Positions 24,301 to 39,300 of a stretch of 64,000 bases of DNA are shown piece after piece. The translations under genes were made by a program, and so were the position numbers. Location of the stretch: NCBI GenBank assembly GCA_964023205.1, contig OZ026833.1, positions 34,202,366 to 34,266,365 of the forward strand, read 5' to 3'. The stretch comes from Lutraria lutraria (Eukaryota > Mollusca > Bivalvia > Venerida > Mactridae). Positions within the stretch are counted from its first letter, which is position 1; each line of letters starts with the position of its first letter. The notes beneath the pieces are model-generated. The model was given only the letters and a program-made list of their open reading frames with translations, did not search any database and was not told where the DNA came from.

Positions 24301-27300
24301 GTGACATTCATGGATACTTTGTTTTGTCCTGTGTACGTTAGGTGGTACGGAATTATTTTTAAAAGGTGTTAAGGTTGAATGTGGCATGTTTTATGTGTGT
24401 GTTTTATTTTCCAGGAAACTATTTGTTGTCTATAATGTCAGCGTATTTCAACCTGTTTGGTGGCTTCGGACAACTTTAACTCGCGAAAGTATCAAATAGC
24501 AAAAAAAAAGAATTGTATACGCTTTCTTGACATTTATACTCTGATGATACTTCACTATTCTCCAACCTTTGTTTGTTCCACAAGGTTTGTAACCATGGCG
24601 ATTACACGAATATCTTTCTCCCAAATCATCCTCCAAAACTCAGTCATATTTTTGTGTGTAGGACCTACAAAATAAGTTTGAAAATAAAGTTATCGGTATT
24701 GTATGCTACATGTGTTTGTTAGACATAAAATACAAGGCAATGAATAATTATGACACAATTAAGTCAAAAGCATACAAATGCATAACTTAGTTTGTCTGAT
24801 TGTCTGTAATGAATACTTCATGGGTAATATCAATCTTGACGGAATTATCTCAAGGAAGTCAGCACTACCAATATATCAATAAGTTACATACATCAGGATA
24901 ATCACAACTGGAAGCTTGCTGCCAAGTGAAAACCGCCATATTCTAAACATGGACACTGTTTGGAAACACAGCCGTACACAGGAGAAGGTCATTGTTAATT
25001 CAGCAGTGCAGGTAAGTAGCACTGTAGATTGGTCCGTAACTAAGGAATATTGGTTGGTATTCTAATTGAACAGTAAAGGCCAACTAACGGCCGTTGAATA
25101 ATGAGTGTCGTTATTAACTCGACAAAGTATTACCTTGTGAAGCAATATACGCATTTTCTTTATGGTAACCCTGGAAAAATAAAAATAAGGTTATCCTAAT
25201 CTTTGAATGTGAACATAGAGTTGCATAAGAAAAAAAAGTAAGAGAACATTTCAGCATCCTGCTGCACAACTCAGAACAAACATTTTAATAATTAAATCTA
25301 ACGTGACTCATAATACAGTAATTAGAATTTTTCACTAACTCATTGACAATTGCAATTAACAATTATATTACCTACTACTTTTCTAATTATATAATTTACT
25401 TTAGGAAATATTGATACTGACAATAAATTACCTTAATGTGACTTGCGTTTATATAATCGTTTGGTGGACCAGAACTAGGCTGTTTCAATATTACTCTACA
25501 GTAGTCATCTACAATTTATAACAACTATTTTATAACATTTTCCCCATTTATTATAACTCAAATATATTAATGTATGTTATATATAAATAATTACATTTCT
25601 TAGTGAAGGATTGTTCGGAATGACTTAATCCCAACATATAATTACTAAAACACAATATTGAAGTTCAGACAAAAAGAATACTGATTCTTTTAAAAGATGT
25701 GTTGTAAAAATGCTATGTAATTAATTCAAAGTTTGGGACGAAAAGAGACGTTTATTTTTAAGTAAATGGAATACTGAATTCTTACTAGGAGTATGTCATT
25801 TATTAATAAGTGTAATCAACTAAAGAAGCATCAAAGTACAACTTACATGGATACATCTCTTTGTACCTATTTTTACCGATGTTTTCCGGACTTCTCGCAG
25901 CTTTTGTCTCAAATTTCCCTTGTAACCCATACGGTATCTCCTGTCGATTAGAAATGCAGAATAATACATAGGTGAAATTTTCTTTCGAAAATAAATCTAA
26001 TTAAGAAAGAAACATTAAAAGAGTTTCTTCGAATGTTAGCTCCCTCGGCAAAGCGCGATATCTTCGTATGATAATCTTTGTCAACAAGGTGCACGTCCGG
26101 AGTTTGCCTGCAAACCGCTGTAAAACACAGGTATGATGCCCGCTTGATAAGTTTTAAAAGTGACATAGTAACTATGATATGTCTACAAAATGGACCCAGA
26201 TTCTGGGACCATGCGGTCATCTTAATGAATCGTGAGAAAAATGGATCAAATTATTTTTATTGTTTGTTCTAAATCGTTACATGTAGTATCGAATTTTCCT
26301 TTCAAATCGTAAGAATCAATATCCTCTATCAGTGTATCAAACGAATTCACCACCTTTGTTTTAATTGTGGGTACGGGTTAACTATACATTTGTAAATTAA
26401 AAAAGTCTGATACCTCGAATTGTCTCAAGAAATTCAAGTTGGACAGTCCATGTTTGACGTATGTTGAAAGGTCAGTCAACTTGATAGCAAGTGGTGAATT
26501 TTGGCGAATAATGGAATTGGTATTGTAATATCCGTCAGATGGACTCATTTCTGAAAATAAGTAAATTAAATGCGTTTTGTGTCCTTTATCCCATATTCGC
26601 ATTGTATGGCAGAGATACTTTAAGCCTTTCATGATTTTTACCAGGTTTGTCTTCTAGGTGTGCTGTTTCAGATTCGACACCAACTTGTGGTTTTTGGTCA
26701 AATCGATAAGAGCTGGAAACTTCAGGATACTCATCTAGAATACGCATCTCTTGTGTCTAACGGTAAATAATGTTGAATTTATCCATCCCTAACTGATATG
26801 ACGACGGTATTCCTAAGCGTTTCAGATTTGAAATTGGTGGTCTATACGAATTAGGTTAACGAACTAAAATTACCTATTTGCTCGTCAATTTCGTCAATAT
26901 TGTCTTGTTTTGAAAGCTTGCTTTTTTCTTCATGACCTGCAACACATGATACCATATTGCACAAAACAATCGATGTAACGACAGTGTTTAATTAAATAAA
27001 GTCATTATTTCGTGTGTTTTGTGCGTTCTGATAGGCAAATAATTATAACTAGTAATGTTTTTCCAACACGAATCGTGTTAGTCCAATGGATTTACTTGCA
27101 GATTCGGCCTCAGGGGGTCATGTTAATGTAATCCATAGTTCACCAAAATGTGTATTAATCATTGGAACATCATTATTGAGTTGTATTTGGAGTGATACTA
27201 ATGTAGTAATCAATTTATCAATGATTATTTTACATGCACTAGTCCTTATGATGGCCCAATCTTCGGAGTGGTAGGATTTGTTATACTATACATAAGAGCT

Positions 27301-30300
27301 AAAATGTTCATTTCTATCTCATCGAATAATAAATGAATTAGTATTATTTAATACGAACCATTTTTACGTGTCATAACATTCTTCTCATTCGAACTACCGA
27401 ATACATCATCCGACAGTTTAGTATCGATAGGGTGATCTGGTCTGTAAATATAACAAAATGACCAACTATCAACAAATTATCTGTATTGCAGTAGATCGCG
27501 GCTGTAGTGGACCCGGGAATAGTGAACGATTGGATGAAATCAAGTAATTATTTTCACCAGATATTGAGTTTTTTTATTTCTGTATATTTATAGATGAAGT
27601 CAAAATCAGATTCCATAAATCAACTATAACCAATGTCTACTGCACACAAATTTATTATATTGAACTCTGAACGTGTCACTAGTTTTAATTCTTATTGTAA
27701 TAACTGCCATATAAAAAATGAATTGAGATCAAATTATCATGCGTTCTGAAGATGAACTAGCTATAAATAAGCCAACCGTGCGGGAAAAAAATTGCAAATG
27801 TCAAGTGAATCTTACAAAAAACACTTTGCTGAAAGGTTTGCGAATCATGCAGGTGAAATAAAGTATAGTTAGTGGAAAGAATGCTTAATCAAATATACAA
27901 TATATAATGCAGATGATTTTGTCAGGTTCTTCTATTTTAAAAATAGAAAACATTGTGAAAAATAAAAGCCAAATTTTAAGTTTAAGTTAAGCTACCTTGA
28001 ATTGCGTTTCCTTCCCCGGATAATGAAGAAAAGTACACCTAATGCAATAGCAATTAGGACCACGGAACCTGACACACCTCCGGCGATTACAGCAATTGGG
28101 GATGGTGACTTGACAATTGGTGCTACTAAAATGTTAAATTGAAACCTTAGCTATTAACTCATAGTCTATGCATGAAATTATTAATGATAAGTGAGAGGAT
28201 CAGACAACAGTAAAAACAGGGCTGAGTTGAGTAACTGCTAATAAGGAAATTACGTTTGTTCCACAAAAGATTACCAGGTTTACATTAAAATAAGCACACA
28301 CAATATACCAATAATATTTCAAGTTCTTATTTTATACTCATAACATATTTGTAACTGTACAGTGAATGTACCACCATTCCCAAATATTTACATGCATATG
28401 CCCTACCGTAGAATTACATTACAGTTACAATTAAATTTGGAATTCAGTTTAATTTGTAATTTCACACTTTTTGAAGATACTTGTATTCTTGTTAGCAAAT
28501 TAATTGCAAATTGATGAAAAACTGGTATGTCGCCAAATGATTCTTGCTTTCGGTTTGACGGTAAATCCCAGTAACGAAATACATTTAAAAACATACAATA
28601 TTGAATTAAATCACTGATAATTCCACTAATGAAGTATGGTGACAGAATGTCGTCCTTACTGTTCTGCAATATTTATGCTCACTTTAATGGATTTCTGTCA
28701 AACAAAAGAGAAACCATCCTAACATTATCTTCAAGATTCGACATACCATAATGTTAGAGATGTAACGAATACTGTTGACGTCTAATGACGAGCTGAACTA
28801 TGATAAAGTCTCACACGAAGGGAACAAAAAAAGATCTTAAAATTCTACCCGAAGTTTGATAAGTATTTGGTAAAAAGAAATCAGCTATGTCCAACAAACA
28901 GCGATATTTCACACTACTGGAATGCCAAAATAAAAACGTGATACATGTATGTGATACATGCGTATGTACTAATCAAAGGTAAGATATTAAACAGTCTAGA
29001 AACTTTTAGATAACTAATTAAATGATACTATTTACAAGGTACCTTGCATACACATCCCTCCAGTATAGCCACTAACACAACCAGAGTGACACACGCCTGT
29101 AGTCTTATCACAAGTGGTGTTTTTCTGACAATATCCGCAATCCTCTGCACAAAAGTTGCCATGTTTTCCATTCTCGCATTCTGTAAGTTTTACATACGAG
29201 GTATCACCCTATTATCTATCAACATATGTTTGATTTTTGTATTGGTTATATTGAATATGTTTTGTAAAAGAAAATTAAGTGTGTACATTTATTAAGTTTG
29301 TTAATGACATGGAACCCTAATATGTTGAAATGGGCCGGTGGCCAATATCAATGAACATCTTGTCATTGCAATTGACATGGAACCATAATATTGTGATGGA
29401 CTTATATATCAAACGCACATAAAGTAGTTGTACGTAACGAATCAACAAATCCACTTTATAAAAAAATTTGACAATATTTACTTATTCATCCTTTCAGGGG
29501 ATATTAGCTATTTATTATTTGATTATTAAATGGATTAGACTGACAAAATTATCTTGTATGTCGAAAACACGAAATCGAGAATTCATTTTGAATAACATAA
29601 ATTGTTGTTCTTTGTAAAAATGCATTGTCTTTTTTCAGTAAAGCTCTGAAATTGTTATCTGAATAGAAACAAGTACCATCCAAACACATTTCTGTGTTAT
29701 AATAGCCAGGTCCACAGCCATTACTACAGCTACCGTTGTGAATGTCACACCGTCCCATAGCACACATACCACATTTGTGTCGACAACTTTCACCCCATTC
29801 TGTATCTGGACATTCTTAGAAATAAAACAAAAAATAAATATACAATCATGTACTGATTGTTTTAAGTACTCTTGACTGGACTTCATGTACGATTCACAAA
29901 ACAATTGCATTGTATCAGAACCTTATTAAACAGCAAATTGGTGGTCTAATTTCTAATTTATTCAAACTATTATGTAATACGTTTGATGCTTGTTGCTTAT
30001 CTGAAGCATTTATACTAACCCTTGTACCAAGAATATCTATTGTTTACTTGAGGTGAACTTAGTTGTCTCTTAGTTTCCTCGTAGATAACATTTATGTAAG
30101 ATTTGGTACTTTAGTGTATAAACAATTCATTGGTATTTCAATCGCTACTAATTGCCCACCGCTTATCGCTGACTATATCCTCTATCATTATTAAAGAAAA
30201 TACACGAACAACTAATCTCAAGAAAAACAAGCTGATGATATTTATGCATCTGATAAAACTTCAAGATTTTGAAATGAATCAATTACCATATACTATACAT

Positions 30301-33300
30301 ATTTTGTTAAAATATACAAAGTACAAAATATCCAGTGAATGACTCTGATGAACTAATAATGGTCTCGACCTAAGCAATATACGTTTACGAAAAAATCTTC
30401 AAGTATGTGGCTTGGTAAAAATCGCTAAAATAACATGATATTTTACGTTATTTTCAAAGATTAAATATCAGACTTTAATGCCAAGGAACAAAAAATTCTA
30501 ACCGAACGCTCAAAAATGGTGTTTTATTGCGATAAATACTACACCCCTTTATCGACTTTTCCTTATCAGCGTTAAACATCGCTAGCGTAGTGTGCATTGT
30601 ATTGGTACGATATGATACTATTAATTTATAAATGACAAAAAATTGTAACAGTTATAAAATCTCTTACTAGACATCAAATCTGGGTGTGGTTTCAATTATT
30701 GAACCATAAACATAAGCGATTTTGATTGGCTATCAAAATTTAATGGTATGCGTCAAATTCGTTGATTTCATGAGACGATAATGATCCGACACTTTAATTG
30801 TTAATTGCTCAGCTTAAAAAAACACAGTAGGTGTCGCTTTCGAAATAGCATTGCCGTCTTGTTTGATGACGGATTTCAAAGCGATTTTCGGTATTTTGTA
30901 GCGGAAATAAATGTTAATCTAGGGTATTGTGCCTCAGAATTTTGATACTTGTTTTCATTTTTTTATCTATGGAGTATAACGTAATAAGCAGCGGGGTTCT
31001 GGGTACGGAACTCCATTAAAGTCAAATATCTAACGAACGGCGGACGTTATCAAAAACTGAGGCACGGTTTCCTGATTTATACATTTACAGTCATTTTAAG
31101 GCTATTTTTTTGTAATATATTCATATAAAGAGAGTAGTTATCGTTGTTCAATAATTTGTAAATTAAGTGCGATATAGATTGATAGAAGAATGTAATATTT
31201 GTTTCAAATTACTTGCAATGCACTTTATACAGTAGGTTTATTTTAGTATATGATTATGGTTTAGTTTTTAAACTTGGTGAAACTTGATTTGACCTGACAT
31301 CCAAGCCAGATACTTTAAGCAAGGTTGTAGTTATATTACGTACATGCTATTGAAAATTGTTTTATAAATAATTAAATGAGTATGTTTAAAGCCAGAAATG
31401 TCTCAACCAGATTTCTACAGTGATGTTATTAATTGTTTAATATGGCATGCACATTTGATATGCGCTCTAATCTGGTGCTCCGTCAACTTTTTAGCGAACA
31501 TATATCATTGCGCGGCAGTTAAACGCATTGTAGAGTTTAAGTCAGTTCGTCATATTCCCCTTATGAGAATGGAACGAAAGATTGTTTCTATTCTGTCTTT
31601 GGTCATGACTGACCTGATTCTTTCTATGATTAAGCTTTAGTGAAGTCGTCGAATGCTTGTCTAATGAATAATTTATCAACATGATTATTCTTAACGCTTT
31701 CCAAAATGATATCGTAACTCGATACATGGCGTTACTATTGATTTTGCATTATTTTTGTATGCGTATATTATTCATTCATGCGACTTTATTTTTTGTTTCC
31801 CTGGTGATCCGTGTGAATTTGGACCCTTTAAACTATTTTTATCTCCCCCGACGCTTTGCTGAATACATTTTAAAGGCGGTATATTTCTGGAAACTTTTGT
31901 CATCTTTTTTCTATTGTAATCTCATTACAATGTGTGTACTTTTTAAATATTGAAGGGAATATCCGCCAGTACATGCATGTTGTTAAATGACAATTGCATC
32001 TTGCCTTGTTTCATCTGTTTTAAACTAACTGCAACTGCCGTGCGTCTTTGTGCTTTATCCACCAATAAGTGGCACATAGCTTGAATCTTTCCTTACTCTA
32101 TGTATGTAAATTACATATTTTTGCGTGTAAATGACAAATGCATCCATTCTATTTATTTGTTTGTGTGTCATCTTAAAATGTTAATGCGAACAAATTCTTA
32201 TTGCTTCGTGCGTTTTACTTAGTGAATTTGATTAAGTCGTTCCTCCAGTATTGTTATACCGACATGTTAACTTCAATGATTGAAAGTTCATCAAGGCGAA
32301 ACCAATTAACACCAAACAGCAGCTAGCATGAATAACGTAGACAGCACTTGTAAGAAACCAAAATGCAGTTGTCAAGTAGTAGAACGCATAAGCTAGTAAA
32401 TAACATCATATTGTCATTTAACAGCATGAATGTACTGGCGGATATTCCCTTCCATATTTAAATGCAGCTCACATTATCTTACTTTGTTTGAAAACTCTTC
32501 ATCGAGGTCGACGAGTACACCGTGTGTTTCAATAAATCTACTTTGTAAAAATAATTCGAATGAAGACTTATTTTTCGTCTGGTTTTGCGACATAACTTAC
32601 CATTGTTTATAGTGGCTTGTCCATTTACATCGGAGATGTTTTTCTGTCTTCGAGAGTTATCAGTGCTGATTGAGATTTGGATTAAACTCAGCATTGGAAA
32701 TTTAATTTATTGTGTGTGAAGATATTTTATCGAGGTGAAAAAACTGTAAGGAGATTGCGTTCCAAATGTAAAGAACAAATATATATAAACATACCTATGT
32801 CACATTGTAATCCTTTCAATCCAGACACACACAAGGGACAATATCCATTGACATTATCACATGGTGACTTACAGTTCTGATTGCATTCATTAGAACAGTT
32901 CAACCCATATGTACCATTATCACATTCTGTTTAAATGATAAATACAAATATAACTTTATATTGTATATGGCATCAAATCTTTCCATCAAACTTGGCATAA
33001 ACCGACCTAGGAATTTTGTTTGGTACATTTTTTACGGTTTTGATTCAATTATTGTCTATTATCAAAAGTATTGTTTCATCTGCACTGTACGTTTTTTCAT
33101 GCTCAATTACAATGTCATTTGCAGTCGCCTGCTGAGCAAATGTGAGTATGGGTAGAATATATGATGGAATGTAAGTGCAAGCATATCTCGGACAAACAGT
33201 TGAACGTGTATTGTAACATTTGTTGATACTGAAGAAAACATTGTTTGAATAAATCTAAATACAATTCAGATACAAATGCATTCTCAACAAAAATATGTTT

Positions 33301-36300
33301 TATATTTTGCTATACAAACACAAACTACCTTCAACACAAAGGTCACTGACTTTATACCCAGCAGCACATCCGTCTTCACAAACACCATCAGTAGTCCTGC
33401 ACGATGACTTCAAACAAAGTCCACATGTATCGCTGCATCGAAATCCCCACTTTCCAGCATCACATTCTTACAATTATAAAGTATACAATACTGTAAGCAT
33501 GCGCTCGTGAGATTTCTGTTTTGTTGTTGTTGTTTTATTTAATTGGGGCAAAACTATTTAGCATAGTCACGGTTGTTTGGGGAGGTTTTACGTTGTTTCT
33601 CACTAGACCTTTAGTGATGCATTATATGCTGACCAAGGCGACATGTCTACAATTTAAGCATAAACAGTATGCTCATCTACGAAATAAAACCAATAAGGGT
33701 CTTAAATGTAAGCTATGAGAGCGAATTATTGACATTTAACTTTAAACTGAAAATAGATAAATATGTTTAGTCTTGAATTGATACCTTGATTACACCTGTC
33801 TTCCTTCCAGCCTTGCATGCAACCACTCAGACATGTTCCATTGATATGATGGCAATCTTGTTTGATTAAACAGTTATCACTGCAGATTTCCTGGCAATGC
33901 CTTCCATAGCTTCCCTTCTGACATTCTACAAATAAAAAGGAGTAACGTGACATGATAATTTCGGTTGATGAATTTGTACTACTAAGGTTATAGCTTCAGC
34001 CCATGAGTCAAATTTGGTTTCCAAAAACAAACAGAAAAGTTTAACTTTTGGTGTTATTGCCACATCACCATCGTGTCGTGGTGGATCAGTCAGCATCATA
34101 TTTTTGTTTTTCAGTAAATCATTAAGAATATATTTATGAATGTATTGAAGTTTATTCTGTCTTAGAGTAGAACGTTAAACAAATTTAATAACCTTCGTAC
34201 CTGAATCACACTTGTCCCCGGTGAAGCCAGGCAAACAATCATTTATACAAGTTCCGTTTGATTTTAAACAACCAACGCTTTGACAATTTCCACTGCAGTT
34301 ATACATACAATCTGGTCCATATGTTCCATCCACGCATTCTACGAAGTCATAGATTTTTAGTTAATGAGATCAAGTGTGTAAGTCATTATGTTAAACTGTT
34401 AGCATTTAATCATTCGTCATATTACTAATTCAAAAAAACTGCAACTACATACAATGTAAATTTGCATGGATTTCGTGTACTAGTATCAGATCTACAAATA
34501 AGACTGATCTACATAAAAATATTCATTTTCCAACCTTGTTTATAACTGGTAATACAAAATGTGGTACCTGTATTACATAGTTCTGTCTGTTTGTATCCAT
34601 GTGCACAACCGGAAGAGCATGTACCTGTTACAACATCGCATGGTTCGGAATTCAAACAGTTACCACACGTTTTTGTACAGTCTACATCCCATTTGTCCAT
34701 GCCACATTCTGTTAAAACAATAATGTACAATGCAACATTTACAATTTACAAATTGCTTCATTTATAGCGTCGAATGTTTCACAATAAAATCTTAATTAAC
34801 GGTATTCCCATTCTGAATGAATGTGGTAGTGGATTTTCGTATTGCAGAGCATTATTTGGAATAAAAACAGTTTCGTTTTATTAAACAGATGCTGTGACAG
34901 TCAAAATACCACTGCTTATACCTTACTTGCATACATTACATATGAAAAGTACATAGACATGCACATTATTTTTATAACCGAAGTAACAGTGGCATTAAGT
35001 GAACAGTAATCGTACCCGACAATTCACCCAACATATAGTCAGATCACACTTACTTCAATGTATATTATACACATAGCTAATGTGCATTTATACACGTAAA
35101 ATTGTTGTTGCTTTTGGGGCATATGACAAATATATATATCTACAAAAATGTATGTGTATGTATGGAAACAATTTATATAATTGGGAAATCCTTGATCAAT
35201 TTGTTAATGTCTCGTAACGTTTGGGTTTATTGTTTAACACTGCACAAATAGTCAAGGTCATTCGGTTACTTCAATCATTATTTGGCGGAGGATGAACTAA
35301 GGCGTACATCTGTGTAGAACCACCGACCATCAATATGCTATCTGGACAGCATCCGAGCAGCGACGAGGGATGTGTTAATACTTAATTACTTATGAGGGAA
35401 CTCGACCACAGAGAATCCTTAACATTTCATAGGTGTGTGGGGGTCCATCTCGGAAAGACCATGAAATGAGACTTGCATTTTGAACGCAAAATTAAGGCTA
35501 AATTACCAGTAACACAAGTTGCATTTGGTCCAGTCAATCTCCCTTCACAACCAGATGTACATATTCCTGTCAGTCTGTCTTCCATGGCCTTACAATGACA
35601 TTGTAAAGAACAATCAAAGCCACAGTAGCCAGGAGTACAATCTATATTTGTGGAACAACGTTAGAATTAAAATCAAAGGACTAGTTGTATAGATAAATGA
35701 GACAAATTTAATGCCAACGTCTGAATAAAGAATCATCATTTTCTTGTAATGATATTGCTTGTCGTCATTTCAAATGGTTACAATATGTTATAGATATTGA
35801 TGGAAAAACATACACATATCAAAATCTGTATTAACTTTGAGATACAATAGCATGAAATGAACACCAAGAATATCAGACAAATTACCTATTCATAATTATT
35901 CCCCCAAGACCAATATTTATGCTGTAACTATAGGAAAATATCCCATGGAAGAAAAAGAATAAGACATACACCCGAAAGCTTGCAACTCGCATATTATGGT
36001 TCGAAGGTTTTTTTCTCTGTATATTCTTATCCATCGAGTATCCTCATTCAAAAATATGTCAAGTGTTGGAGGGTTGTTGCCATTGTCGTCATGCACCAAT
36101 GACCAAGTAATATTGTCAAATGACTTTTGCATCTTATAATTTTTTATACGGTCTGTAAAGTAGAAGTTACACTCCATTGTATTGCAACATAATAAATCAA
36201 TGTATAAACCAGTTTAAACAAGCCTTTTAAATCAGTTTAAATCCCATTCCAGCTTAACTGCATACCATGCGGACATCATTGGGGAGATTGTGTTGTGCCT

Positions 36301-39300
36301 ACTATTTCTGTTTATGATTGTTTATTGGGTGGATGTTGGGTATTGGGTCTGGTAATGTAATGGTGTAGGATTTCTAGTTGATGTGTTTGATACTGGAAGT
36401 CTTTTAATGTATATATCTATAGTTATCTGACCTTTTATACCTCACTGAATAATCTTAAAATTGAGTCTTTTTCTTTCGTGTACCGTACAACCACTTACTA
36501 TCTAATACGGTTGTACATATATATTATACTTACAGTCAAACCTATAGGAAAGACAAAATATGGCTTTTTTGATAAGTGGTCCTTATTCGGGATTTTTTTC
36601 GTTCTCACTACTCAAAGACGTTTTTTTTAAAGAATTGTATTTATTCACAGGGTGGACTTTATCCAGAGCTCGCCACTAACACGGGTATATATGTTTTGAA
36701 TAAAACGACATGTCATTGAACAGTTTCAAACAAATCTTGCGTTGTCACTGCATAGCTGATATTTATTTACCAGTTATATAGAACTATTATATTATACACT
36801 TAATAATAATCATTCAAATTATCAATAGCAATCATGTAAAGTTGTATAGATAATGTCGTTGTAGGTCAGTTCCGGTTCCTTAGGCTTACAAACGTTATTA
36901 TAAATCGAGCATGATGTTTTAAATATTTACAAACACCTTATACATGTATTACCACCCCTTACCGTCCATGATGTCTTTCTTGGATATTATTTGGCCATGA
37001 ACTTGTAAATTTAAATCATACAAACTTTAGATAATAAATTATTAACTGAATATGAAGGAGATCGAATCGGCAAGGTCATATACACTCCCCTGAATGATCT
37101 ACAGTAAATATAAATCTCACTTAGTAATCAGGACTACCGCAGAGTCCACATATCCATACCCATATCAAGTTCAGACATGTTTTCAATATTCTTCAACTTA
37201 TATACAGTTTTTTTTATTTTAGTGACTGGCATCATAAATCAATTCAAAAAGTTAAATACACTGATAGCATATAGAATGTTTCCCATTTGTTTTCACGATA
37301 AATTTGGAACCGCATATTTGAATTCAGTAAGATTTTGTACACACTTATGTTTGCCCTCAAACTATTGGCAGTGTATATTTAATGTCATTTAAATATTTTG
37401 TTGCTGTCAAAACTCTCATTTTCCATGATATAGACGTCTTTCTCGAAGAAAGCGAGGTGACGTCATTTTTTGTGAAACGCAAACCAAAACCTGGCATAAA
37501 ATGATATACTTAGATAAAAAAACACAAAAGGACCATATTCAAACTTCACTCTTCACGCCTCTTTATTCACGAACATGTTGATTTTCACGATACTAACGAC
37601 TTTCTCGAAAAGAAATAGGCTATTTTCGTGGAAGATGTCCAAAATTGTGTATAAATATGATGTGTTTTTATCCTAGAATGCCATACAGACCAACTATTTT
37701 GGCAAACCGAAGCCAAAATGAACGCTCCGAGTCAGTTGGCATGTTGCAAGCAGGTATGTTCAAGGCGCATGTGGCATCATACACTAACTTGAGAGACTTA
37801 TTGCAGTGATATGGGCTGTGACGGACCGACTAAGAAGCTGTACACAGTCCTAAGAGTTTGACCACACATCAAGGCACCAACATTTTGACGTCGCAACTTA
37901 ATCGATTCAAACCTGCTTCATAACTGCAAAACGAACAATCGGTTCGTATGGGTAAGCTTAGCAAGAAGCTTTATTATAATTGCTTAGTACTAAACAAACT
38001 CGAACCCGATAAATATTTGCTCGCGTACAAGCAATAATTGTTTGCCTCACAATCGAGCTAAAAAACTCGCAAGCTAAGCAGTGGTGAGTAATTTTTATTC
38101 ACCGACGAGTCAAAATTCAACGTCAGTGGAACAGACGGATGCAAACGTGTATGGATACGTCGTGGTCAGAGGTACACGTAGTGTTGTATTCGTGAACTTA
38201 ATGGTGGGTTTTGGGGTACTTTGCATGTGTTGGGTGGTACAAGTGAATTACAATAAGCAGTCTTGATAATTCTAAGAGGAAATATCAATGCACGTGGCTA
38301 TCTAAATCAAGGGGTTCGTCCTGTGATTGTTCCTATCATGCGACGTCATTAACCTGATGGAACGGATAAATGATGATTTATATTTGCTAAAGTATTGAAA
38401 ATAAAGTTGTTTTACGTGTGCAAAGGACTTTGTAAATCTGATAAAATATTATGTTCAATAATCCTCGTTGAAAGTAGCGTAAACTTTCTTTTGGCGTTCA
38501 GTGTACATGTGTAAATATTTTGCAAAACTCAGTCTACTAAGGCTTATCAGTCACTTATACGATTAAGAAAATACATTCTATGAGAAAACATTTAGTACAT
38601 AGACATAACAAGAAACCCTGAACGAAGAGGGAAATAAAAACATTTCATCATAAGTTCCATAGTCACAGCTTCTAATTACATACAAAATGTGTTATAAATA
38701 AAGGTATAATGGAATAAATAACGTTATTAAACAAATGAAAACGTATGTTAGAAGAAGAAATTTAGAGAACAATGTTTGTAATACAATGTAATAGGTTTCG
38801 ATAGTTCAAAGCTTCGTTAATGAACATACTCAATGAAAAACCTCGCTTTTTTTCATCCCAAAGATTGTTTGAATAGTTGGGTTTTACTGTAGTAATTTAA
38901 AGATTGAATACATAAGTTCAACTCTATAAAAGAAAAGAAGATAATACTATGTAAATACTTACCGTAGTTATGTTCGGTAAGATGTATATATGATATGGTC
39001 ACCGTTGTTCCAAAGTCAATGTCAAACCAAATTGGAATCTTGTTCGCAGACACAAAACAGTTATCCCAGCCGTTCTTTAGAACTCCATCAACAGCATTTT
39101 CTGGCTGGTATTTTGATTCATCCTGTTTTTTATTAGTGGTAACACTTTTTCGAAATGCCAAATTTCGTCCTGCAAAAATAACATTTATTCAACACATATA
39201 TGTTTTACATTTGCGTAGAAGATTTGATATAATATGTGTTGTTGACTATTATAAGTTTATAATTTTATAGTCGTTGAAATGTAATACAAAATAATTGTTG

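Noticed and set aside
24890..25015. Possible exon between D1 exons
   Set aside because: Neither strand gives PTP sequence, and the flanking D1 exons join in phase without it.
31398..31953. Two + strand ORFs of 80 and 90 codons in an intron
   Set aside because: Hydrophobic AT-driven frames without homology; they overlap the MITE-like repeat edge.
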